Shown: positions 7,240 to 16,900 of the stretch, piece after piece
Numbering within the stretch: position 1 is the stretch's first letter
Layout of the letters: each line of letters opens with the position of its first letter
DNA from: Flavobacteriales bacterium UBA5939
GTDB lineage: Bacteria; Bacteroidota; Bacteroidia; Flavobacteriales; Schleiferiaceae
Reading direction: 5' to 3'
Assembly: GCA_002430755.1 (NCBI GenBank)
Contig: DJCX01000020.1
Span: 1 to 21,224, forward strand
Length of the DNA: 21,224 nucleotides
Program-made: the position numbers and the translations under genes
The notes under the pieces: model-generated
What the model was told of the DNA's origin: nothing
What the model saw: only the letters and a program-made list of their open reading frames with translations
Databases searched by the model: none

Positions 7240-9141
7240 ATGGGTAAAATCATAGGAATTGACCTCGGAACAACGAACTCTTGTGTCTCTGTAATGGAGG
7301 GTAACGAGCCAGTAGTAATTCCAAACAGCGAAGGAAAAAGAACGACTCCTTCTATTGTAGGTTTTGTAGAAGGCGGTGAGCGTAAAGTTGGTGATCCAGC
7401 AAAACGTCAAGCCATTACCAACCCAGAAAAAACGGTTTACTCTGTGAAGCGTTTCATGGGTGAGAAATTTTCGAATGTTCAATCGGATGCCGGACGTGTT
7501 CCTTACACAGTTGAGGCAGGCGATAACGACACACCTCGTGTAAACATCGACGGACGTCAGTACACGCCGCAGGAGATTTCAGCCATGATTCTTCAGAAAA
7601 TGAAAAAGACTGCTGAGGATTACTTGGGCGCCGATGTGAGCGAGGCTGTAATTACCGTTCCAGCATATTTTGACGATGCACAGCGTCAAGCGACTAAAGA
7701 GGCAGGTGAAATTGCTGGCTTGAACGTACGTCGTATCATCAACGAGCCTACAGCTGCGGCTTTGGCCTACGGATTAGATAAAAAAGGCCAGGATCAAAAA
7801 ATCGTTGTTTTTGACTGTGGTGGTGGTACGCACGATGTATCGGTACTAGAGTTAGGTGATGGCGTATTTGAAGTAAAATCTACCGACGGTGATACACACC
7901 TTGGTGGTGATGACTTTGACCAGGTATTGATCGATTGGTTGGCAGAAGAGTTTAAGGCAGAAGAGTCTATGGACTTGCGCCAAGATAACATGGCATTGCA
8001 GCGTTTGAAAGAAGCTGCAGAGAAAGCGAAGATTGAATTGTCGTCAACAACCTCAACTGAAATCAACTTGCCGTACATCACAGCAACAGCCTCAGGGCCG
8101 AAGCACTTGGTACGCACGTTGAGTCGCGCTAAGTTTGAACAATTGGCAGCCTCATTGATTGAGCGCACCATTGCTCCAGCAAAATCGGCACTTCAGAATG
8201 CAGGTTACTCGACTTCAGAGATTGACGAAGTCATCTTAGTAGGGGGTACTACACGTATTCCTGCTATCCAAGAAGCAGTTAAAGCATTTTTCGGAAAAGA
8301 GCCGTCGAAAGGTGTAAACCCTGATGAGGTAGTAGCTATTGGTGCTTCTATCCAAGGTGGTGTACTCGCCGGTGATGTGAAAGACGTTCTTCTTCTGGAT
8401 GTAACCCCACTTTCACTGGGTATCGAAACCATGGGCGGTGTAATGACGAAGTTGATCGAAGCGAACACGACTATTCCTACGAAGAAGTCAGAGACCTTCT
8501 CAACGGCTGCAGACAATCAGCCTTCTGTAGAGATTCACATCCTACAGGGCGAGCGTCCAATGGCAGGTGATAACAAAACTATCGGCCGATTCCACTTGGA
8601 CGGCATCCCAGCTGCACCGCGTGGTGTACCTCAGATTGAAGTAACCTTCGATATCGATTCTAACGGTATCCTGAATGTAAGTGCGAAGGATAAGAATACT
8701 GGCAAAGAGCAGAATATTCGTATCGAAGCATCTTCAGGTTTGAGCCAGGAAGAGATCGATCGTATGAAGCAAGAAGCAGAAGCAAATGCTGATGCAGATA
8801 AGAAAGCAAAGGAAGAGATTGACAAGCTCAATGCAGCAGATAGCATGGTCTTCCAAGTAGAGAAGCAAATGAAGGAAATCGAAGGCAAGCTTCCTGAAGA
8901 TAAGCAAGGTCCTATCGATGGAGCATTGGCAGAGCTCAAAGCAGCACACGGCGCGAAAGATATCGCAGGTTGTGATGCGGCTCAAGAAAAGCTCAACGCG
9001 GCGCTTCAAGCGGCTTCAGCAGAAATTCAAGCAGCAATGCAGCAAAACCAAGGCGGTGGCGATCAAGGTCCTACTGACGGTGGTGGCGACGCTGGCGGCG
9101 CTGATGATGTCACAGACGTAGATTTTGAAGAGGTGAAATAA
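7240..9141 (+). CDS. dnaK: Chaperone DnaK (Hsp70)
   Basis: ATP-dependent cytoplasmic chaperone that binds exposed hydrophobic peptide segments and cycles with DnaJ and GrpE. The 633-residue length is normal. The nucleotide-binding domain opens with GIDLGTTNS at 6-14, and the second phosphate loop reads DCGGGTHD at 192-199. The hydrophobic interdomain linker VLLLDVTPL is at 383-391, followed by the substrate-binding beta domain and the helical lid. A Gly/Gln/Asp-rich tail ends in the conserved DVTDVDFEEVK. The phosphate loop departs from the usual DLGGGTFD at two positions (C193, H198). The gene stands alone: grpE and dnaJ are not adjacent, and a very strong terminator follows within 21 bases. 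The ATG at 7240 fits the family start MGKIIGIDLG. Confidence 0.98.
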   Translation: MGKIIGIDLGTTNSCVSVMEGNEPVVIPNSEGKRTTPSIVGFVEGGERKVGDPAKRQAITNPEKTVYSVKRFMGEKFSNVQSDAGRVPYTVEAGDNDTPRVNIDGRQYTPQEISAMILQKMKKTAEDYLGADVSEAVITVPAYFDDAQRQATKEAGEIAGLNVRRIINEPTAAALAYGLDKKGQDQKIVVFDCGGGTHDVSVLELGDGVFEVKSTDGDTHLGGDDFDQVLIDWLAEEFKAEESMDLRQDNMALQRLKEAAEKAKIELSSTTSTEINLPYITATASGPKHLVRTLSRAKFEQLAASLIERTIAPAKSALQNAGYSTSEIDEVILVGGTTRIPAIQEAVKAFFGKEPSKGVNPDEVVAIGASIQGGVLAGDVKDVLLLDVTPLSLGIETMGGVMTKLIEANTTIPTKKSETFSTAADNQPSVEIHILQGERPMAGDNKTIGRFHLDGIPAAPRGVPQIEVTFDIDSNGILNVSAKDKNTGKEQNIRIEASSGLSQEEIDRMKQEAEANADADKKAKEEIDKLNAADSMVFQVEKQMKEIEGKLPEDKQGPIDGALAELKAAHGAKDIAGCDAAQEKLNAALQAASAEIQAAMQQNQGGGDQGPTDGGGDAGGADDVTDVDFEEVK

Positions 9142-9161
9142 TCCCTACTCAAGGTTATAGC

Positions 9162-9194
9162 AAGCCCCCGCGCCCTCGGCGCGGGGGCTTTTTT
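9162..9194 (+). terminator. Strong intrinsic terminator of dnaK
   Basis: An 11-bp all-GC stem (GCCCCCGCGCC at 9164-9174 with GGCGCGGGGGC at 9178-9188) is closed by a CTC loop. It is extended by two A-T pairs and followed by six T residues (9189-9194). It separates dnaK from the symporter gene. Confidence 0.95.
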
Positions 9195-9234
9195 ATTTAT
9201 CTTCGGGCTTTCACTCTAAAAACGCGGTACACGT

Positions 9235-10899
9235 ATGGATTTGGCATCTCTTAATGACATTCTAGCAACTATTGACGGATACATTGGCGGCTCAAGCTGG
9301 TTTGTCTTTGCCCTTCTCGGTTCAGGGATATTCTTTACGGTTTATTTGAAGTTCCCTCAAATCAGATTTTTTAAGCATGCCATCGATGTGGTGCGTGGCA
9401 AATTCGATGAGGAAGGAGCGAAAGGAGATACCTCTCATTTTCAGTCTTTGGCTACAGCATTGTCAGGTACGGTAGGTACAGGAAACATCGCAGGTGTGGC
9501 CTTTGCCATCCACCTAGGTGGACCGGCAGCTCTGTTCTGGATGTTGGTGACAGCGGCCTTAGGTATGACTACCAAATTTGTGGAGGTAACGCTCAGCCAT
9601 AAATACCGTGAATTTGCCGAGGATGGCACAGCTTCAGGTGGACCGATGTACTACATGAAGAACAAATTGAACATGAAGTGGATGGCTGCACTATTCGCTG
9701 TAGCTGCGATCATTAGTTCATTCGGGACGGGTAACATGCCTCAAGTCAACAGTATTGCTGCATCGTTAAAAGCTACCTTCGGCATCGAAGAAATTATCAC
9801 TGGTGCCGTGCTTTCAGTGCTGCTCGGTTTGATTATTCTAGGGGGGATTAAGCGTATTGCTGCTGTAACAGAAAAGCTCGTGCCCATGATGGCCATCATT
9901 TACGTGATTGGCGCCTTGTCGGTGATTGTGATGAACTATGAGAATATTATCCCTTCGTTTATTAGCATTTTCGCCGATGTATTTACCGGTTCTTCCGCTG
10001 CAGGCGGTTTCTTGGGAGCAACTATTGCTTATGCCTTTAACCGGGGTGTCAACAGAGGATTGTTTTCTAATGAAGCGGGTCAAGGTTCAGCTCCTATTGC
10101 CCATGCTGCCGCAAAAGCAGAACACCCTGTAAGTGAAGGTATGGTAGCCATTCTCGAGCCGTTTATCGATACCATTGTCATCTGTTCTATAACTGGTCTA
10201 ACGCTTTTAAGCTCAGGAGTTTGGAACGAAAAGCATCAAAACGACTTTAGCTATTCTGATATGGTCATTGCTGCAGATCTACTGACTGAAGAAGCGGATG
10301 GAACAGCTCTTTTTGAGTACTACAATAATGGTGGTGAAATCGCTGAGTTTACAGGTCAGCTTCAAGTTACAGACGGAACCCCCGAAGGAGTAACTATCCT
10401 TCATGCTAGATCCATTGCGGAAGAAGTTGTCATAAGTAATGAGGGTGCACCTTATACGGGAACGGTTGCCGTAGAAAATGGTCGTGTAAAAGATCCTTCG
10501 AAGTACACCTTCTCAGGAAAATCTTTAGTTCACAGCGCGCCGCTAACGGCTATTGCTTTTAATAAAGGCTTATTTGGCGATTTTGGTCAATACATCGTGG
10601 CCATTGGTTTGCTACTATTCGCCTTTTCAACGGCAATCTCTTGGAGCTATTACGGAGGTAGAAGTGTGACCTATTTGTTTGGTGTAAAATATGTGAACTA
10701 TTACCGCATCGTTTATGTCCTCGGGTTTTTCTTGGCGGCCATAATCGATACGACAATCGTCTGGACCTTTGCTGGTATTGCGATTGCGCTGATGACACTG
10801 CCGAATTTGATTGGAATTTTCTTGCTTAGAAAAGACATGAAAAACAGCATTGAGGATTATAAAAAACACCTTGAAAAAAACTTCGACGCTGAGATTTAA
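9235..10899 (+). CDS. Sodium:alanine/glycine symporter (AGCS family)
   Basis: Predicted inner-membrane transporter that imports alanine or glycine with sodium. AGCS hallmarks include LATALSGTVGTGNIAGVA near residues 72-89, GGPMYYMKNK near 138-147 and the signature NRGLFSNEAGQGSAP at 273-287. About ten hydrophobic segments are visible. At 554 residues it is roughly 100 longer than typical members. The extra length is a soluble, acidic, Thr/Gly/Val-rich segment at about 331-433 between two late membrane helices, after ICSITGLTLLSSG and before LTAIAF. The ATG at 9235 lies about 40 bases past the dnaK terminator. A monocistronic unit is likely, since the next gene has its own candidate promoter. 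Substrate is inferred from family only. Confidence 0.92.
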   Translation: MDLASLNDILATIDGYIGGSSWFVFALLGSGIFFTVYLKFPQIRFFKHAIDVVRGKFDEEGAKGDTSHFQSLATALSGTVGTGNIAGVAFAIHLGGPAALFWMLVTAALGMTTKFVEVTLSHKYREFAEDGTASGGPMYYMKNKLNMKWMAALFAVAAIISSFGTGNMPQVNSIAASLKATFGIEEIITGAVLSVLLGLIILGGIKRIAAVTEKLVPMMAIIYVIGALSVIVMNYENIIPSFISIFADVFTGSSAAGGFLGATIAYAFNRGVNRGLFSNEAGQGSAPIAHAAAKAEHPVSEGMVAILEPFIDTIVICSITGLTLLSSGVWNEKHQNDFSYSDMVIAADLLTEEADGTALFEYYNNGGEIAEFTGQLQVTDGTPEGVTILHARSIAEEVVISNEGAPYTGTVAVENGRVKDPSKYTFSGKSLVHSAPLTAIAFNKGLFGDFGQYIVAIGLLLFAFSTAISWSYYGGRSVTYLFGVKYVNYYRIVYVLGFFLAAIIDTTIVWTFAGIAIALMTLPNLIGIFLLRKDMKNSIEDYKKHLEKNFDAEI

Positions 10900-10941
10900 T
10901 AGATAAATGATTAAACGGCGTTAAACCTCGAATATTTGCAA

Positions 10942-10971
10942 TTGTCTACAAAGAGCCAATGCTTATATTCG
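10942..10971 (+). promoter_or_regulatory. Candidate Bacteroidota promoter for the giant secreted protein gene
   Basis: TTG at 10942-10944 is followed after 19 bases by TATATTCG at 10964-10971. This fits the TTG-N19-TAnnTTTG arrangement with one mismatch in the -7 element. It would place the transcript start about 10-15 bases before the ATG at 10991, leaving a very short leader. Confidence 0.45.
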
Positions 10972-10990
10972 TAAGGTTAACAAAACGTCA

Positions 10991-13900
10991 ATGAAACGAT
11001 TACTTCTCAGTGCTGCTGCAGTACTATTTGCATTCTCTATGAATGCCCAAATCAGTAGTGATACCCTAACCTACAATCGAGGTACACTAGGAGTTCAAGC
11101 GGTATTCCCCGTCAATATTAATTCTCAGTCCTCTTGTGCCGATACCATGGGGATTTCCATTCCTGCGGGACACTGGATTTCTTCCATTGAGTTGAAGTAT
11201 GAGGTTCAAACCCAAGGCGGTGGTTTTGGTGGTGTAGCTCCTAACGATGTAGGGACCTACGTTGAGTTTGTTAGCGAAAGCACTAAAGAGACTGGTCTTA
11301 CTTACGGAACCTCAGGTACGAACGGAACGACGGAATCCGTATCAAGGACCATTAATGAGTTTAATGGAGCGGTCACGGATACCTTCTTGGTATTTAAGTT
11401 GCATCCGCTACGTCAAGCATTCACAGCAGCTTGTGATACTAATTCGGCTAAGATTACCGACAGTACTTACCAAATCATTGTTAATCATTATCCTGCGCCA
11501 ACATGTTTCCAGCCAACCAACCTTGCGGTGGACTGGACCATGAGTGATCAAGCACAATTGTCTTGGACCACAGGTGGCTCATCTTCTTGGGAAGTAGAAT
11601 ACGGTGCGCCAGGATTTACTCCAGGTACAGGGACAAGACTAGCAGCGTTAACTAACCCATTTGTGGTTACAGGTCTTACTGCATCAACATCCTACGAATT
11701 CATTGTTCGCGATTCATGTGCGGTAGGTAATACGAGTATTTGGTCGGCAGCGGCTGAAGATTCAACGCGCTGTGCACCAATTACTTTCACTACATCATAC
11801 ACCGAAAACTTTAACAGCACCACGGATTGGGTTCCTGGTTCAGGTTTTGACAACGACGGCTCAACCGTACCTTCTTGCTGGTTGAGAAATCCAACAAGCC
11901 CTAACGGTGGCCAAGGCTACGCATGGGGTGTTGCTGACGATAGTACAGGTACTCCAGGCACAGGACCATCTGCCGGTAGAGGAGGCTCAGGCCAATACAT
12001 TTATGCGGAAGCTTCAGGTGCAGCGAACCAAAGTGTGGCAGAAATTACCTCGCCGTTAATTGATTTGAGTGCGCTTAGTGTGCCGGAATTGAATTTCTAC
12101 TACCACATGCGTGGTGCACAGATCAACGAATTGAAAACAGAAGTGTGGTCCAAAACCACTGGTTGGGTGAATGTTGGTGCAATCAACGGCCCACAACAGA
12201 CGGCACTTTCAGATACCTTCTTACTTCAGACGTATACCTTAAGTCAATTCGTAAACGACACTGTATTGGTTCGTTTCTCAGCTTCTCGTGGCTTTGGTAA
12301 CGCAAACCAAGCGGATATCGCCATAGACGACTTTGGCTTCCAAGAGGCGCCAACGTGTCCAGATCCATCAAACTTGTTGGTAGCAGGTCGAACGATGACA
12401 AGCATTACACTTGGGTGGACGGCAGTTAATGCCACCTCTTGGGACATTCAATACGGTGCCCCAGGTGCAGCCTTAGGAGCCACAGCCAATACTACAATTA
12501 GTGCTTCAACAAATCCAAAAGAAGTGACTGGGCTTAGCAGCGGTACTACCTATCAGTTTTGGGTGCGCGAAGTTTGTGGACCAACAGATAAATCAGGATG
12601 GGTAGGACCTATCTTAGCTACAACACACTGTACGCCAGTAACTGCTCCTTGGAGCGAGGACTTTGATTCTACGACTTGGACCGCAGGAACGGGCGTTTAC
12701 AATACAGGAGATGCACTTGCGGCATGTTGGGTGCGTACTCCTGAGAAAGATACCTTACCGTCGTCTCCGTTCTCGTGGGGGGTACGTTCTGGAACAACCA
12801 CGACAGGACAGACTGGTCCAACAACTGATGTTAGCGGTTCGGGTAACTACCTCTACGCAGAAGCGTCGGGTGGTGCACCAAACCAAGAAGCATTTGTAGA
12901 GTCGCCAATGATCGACATGAGCGCTCTTCTCAAGCCGCAGGTTAGTTTCTACTATAACATGCGCGGTTTCTTCGTAAACACCTTAAAACTCCAGGTGTGG
13001 GTAGATTCTACCCAAACTTGGGACACATACTTCACGAAATCGGGCAACCAGGGGAACCAGTGGTTGTTTGAAGAGGTTGATTTGAGCGGTTTTGCGGGTG
13101 ATACCATCGTACTTCGCTGGTCTGCCACAAAAGGAAACGGGGCACAAGGTGATATCGCTATTGATGAAATAGTGGTAGAGGACCAACCATTGTGTCCGGA
13201 TCCGTCAAACTTTGCTTTGACCGACGTCACTTCGACTACAGCTACCTTCTCCTGGACGACAGGTGGTTCAACCACTTGGAACTTAGTAGTGGGTACGGCA
13301 GGCTTTACACCTTCGGCTACAGGTTTAACGAATTTAACCACAACTACAGGCGTAGCAACGGGTTTAACAGCCGGAACATCTTACGACGCATATGTACGTG
13401 ATACATGTGGTGCCCTAGGTGCTTCAATGTGGATTGGACCTATTACGTTCAATACTTTGTGTAACCCATTAACCGCTCCTTACACGGAGAATTTCGATTC
13501 TACTTCGTGGGTAACAGGCGCGAACCAAACACCTGGTCAGATTGACGGTTGTTGGCAACGCAATGATACGGTGGAGTACTTCTGGAAAGCTGGTCCTCCG
13601 ACCAACCATAGTAACAATACGGGTCCTTCAGGTGACCACACTTCTGGTTCAGGCGGCTACGCATTTACGGAGGCCAATACTGGTTTCGGTGGTAGTTCCA
13701 TATTTACCAATGAGCTCATTTCACCATTGGTGGATGTTAGCCCATTGACAACTCCAGAGATGACCTTCTGGTACCACATGTACGGTACCCTCATTAATAA
13801 GTTGGTGGTACAAGTGAGAACTGCAGGCGGTTCTTGGACCACTCTGAGCACAATTAACGGTGCGCAGCAATCTTCTTCCAACGATGCTTGGAAAGAGCAG

Positions 13901-16900
13901 ATAGTAGATTTGACCGCGTATGCCGGTGATACTATTCAAGTGAAATTTATTGCCCATCGCTACCAAGGCTTCAACAACCAGGTAGATATCAGTTTGGATG
14001 ATGTGGATATTCATGAAAAGCCAAATTGTCCTAAGCCATCAAACCTTGTCGCTTCGAACGTAACTAGCAACAGTGTTGATTTAAGCTGGACAACGGGTGG
14101 ATCTACAAACTGGTTGGTGAAGTACACCCCAGGATCCATTGTTTCGGCGGGTACGAATCCATTTACCTTGACTGGTTTATCACCGAATACGACCTACAGT
14201 ATCTATGTACGAGATTCTTGTGCAGCAGGCGATGTGAGCCCGTGGGAGGGGCCTATTACCGTTACTACATTATGTGGTATGGAAACAGCACCTTGGACAG
14301 AAGATTTCGAAGGTACCGGATTTGACGCTTCAACCGGTGATTTCGACGGTTGTTACACTACAAGTACTTCTACAACGTACTTCTGGCAGACCGGTACAGG
14401 TGCAACTCCGACAAACAATACGGGGCCTTCTGCAGACCATACTTCGGGCTCTGGTAAGTACGGTTACATTGAAACAAGCTTTGGTTTTAATGGCGATACA
14501 GAGGCTGACATGGAGACTATGGAAATCGATTTGGATACCTTAAGCACACCAGAGCTTTCTTTCTGGTGGCATGCTGCTGGTGGCAATATCGATGAAATGG
14601 AAGTAGAGATTTACGACGGTTCGACGTGGACTTCGGAATTGACCATCAACAGTACAAATAATACCCTTCAGTCAGGTCCCGGTGATCCTTGGCAAGAAGC
14701 GGTTATTGACCTTAGCTCATATGCAGGCGATACCATCAAAGTTCGCTTTACAGGGTCACGTGCAAGTACATTTGGGTTTACTTCAACGCAAGCAGATTGG
14801 GCGATTGATGATATCGAGATTGATAACGCACCTACATGTTTGAAACCTACGGCTATCGCAAGCACTGCCAGCACGACTACCTCAATCACATTGAGCTGGA
14901 CGACGGGTGGTGCGAGTAATTGGCAAATCGAATATGGTGCTCCAGGCTTTACACCGGGTACCGGTACTATCGTGAATGCTACGACGAATCCTTATACGGT
15001 TACTGGTTTAGCACCATCGACGTATTACGACTTCTGGGTTCGTGACTCATGTGGTGCTACCGATGTGAGTGATTGGGCAGGTGCCTTTGCTGCAGCTACA
15101 GCCTGTGGTACAGCAATAGCTCCATACCTAGAAAACTTCGACAACGGTTTCGTTGGCGGAACGGATAACAATCAAGGACACAACATAGGGGCAACTATTA
15201 GCCCGTGTTGGACGCGTACGGATACAGATACCAACTACCGTTGGGGTGGACGTACTGGTGGAACTGCTACTGGTGGTACAGGCCCTGGAGGTGATCATAC
15301 TAGTGGTTTTGGTAGCTATGTGTACACAGAGGCGAGTTTCTCAACCGGAACTCCGGTGGCAACCTTGACTTCGCCAAGTATCGATCTAAGCGCTTTAACA
15401 ACTCCAGAAATGAAGTTCTGGTACCACTTATACGCATTCAATGGTTCTCAAGGAACCCTTGTCTGGAGTATTCAAGATGTAGCTGTGGGAACTTGGGTTG
15501 ATTTAGATTCCATCTCCGGCAATCAAGGAAACAACTGGATTGAAGTGGTTGAGGACTTGAGTTCTTATGCGAATAAAACAGTGAAAATTAAATTTACGGC
15601 TACGAAATCAAGCGGTACTACGCCACAACAAGGTGATATCGCTATTGATGATTTAAGTATTGACGAGGCGCCAACGTGTCCTGAGCCAACTGCAGTTACT
15701 GCTGTAGCAACATCAACGACTGATGTGGATGTAAGCTGGACCACTGGTGGTTCGACCGCATGGCAGATTGAATACGGTGCTCCTGGCTTTACGCCAGGTA
15801 CGGGTACCATCGTGAATGCTCTTACCAATCCATTTACTGTGACCGGTCTAACCTCAGGCGCTTCGTACGATTTCTATGTACGTGATTCTTGTGGTGCTGG
15901 TGATGTGAGTATGTGGGTAGGTCCTGCTTCTGCAACTACATTCACTTGTACAGGTGGATGTACCTACACGCTTGAGCTTGGTGATGATTACGGCGACGGA
16001 TGGGGCGCGAATGGACAATACAGTGTGTTCCACCAATTGGCTGTAACTACTGGTTCAGTGACGACCAACTATACAATGAGTAACACTACAGGTGCTCTTG
16101 GCTCAAGTGAGACCTTCACCTTTAATGTGTGTGACGGTGATACACTTTATCTAGAGTTTATCGATAACGGTCAATGGGACGACGAGTGTGGATATACACT
16201 TAAAGATCCGAACGGTGTTGTTGTATCGAGTGTCGCTAACGGTTCTATGACACCTGGTATCAAGTACCAAGGTTCGGCCAACTGTAGCTCACCATGTCCG
16301 GCGCCAGTGCCAACATTTACATTCACGGATAACTTCTTGAGTGTTGATTTTGATGCAACGGCTTCAACAGGTGCTGCGCTCACTTATGCTTGGGACTTCG
16401 GAGACGGAAATAACGGCACGGGTGATACACCTACGCACCTCTACAGTGCAGGCGGTACCTATGTAGTCACGCTCACAGCAACTGATTCGTGTAACCAGAG
16501 TATTGACTTTGTGGATACAATTCAGGTATGTGAAGAATTGACTACTGCGAACATTACATACACGCAGAGCGCCTTTGACATCAACTTTGATGCATCTGGT
16601 GTTGCTGGAGCCGATTCAGCTTACTGGACCTTCGGAGACGGGAACACAGGCAATGGACTGAATCCTACGAATACCTACTCTGGTTCAGGTAATTTCCAAG
16701 TGGATGTAACCGTATATAATGCCTGTGGCGATCAAGCGGATACCACATTCTTTGTAACTATCTGTGTACAGCCTACTGCAACATTCTCAGCACAGATCTT
16801 GAGTGCTGGTGGCGGTGGTATGCAGGTTCAATTTGACGGTACGAATTCGACAGGTGGTAGCAGCTACTTATGGAACTTCGGTGACGGTAATACCAACTCT

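Noticed and set aside
11783..15673. Reading the MAM-like units as gingipain-type cleaved adhesin domains
   Set aside because: Both are beta-sandwich folds opening with an APYxENF-like stretch. However, the DHTSGSG, FWYHM.G and GDIAIDD marks fit MAM better. A profile search could reverse this.
11501..15943. Recent tandem duplication or recombination hot-spot in the repeat array
   Set aside because: The modules differ at many synonymous sites even where the peptide is identical, so the array is old at nucleotide level.
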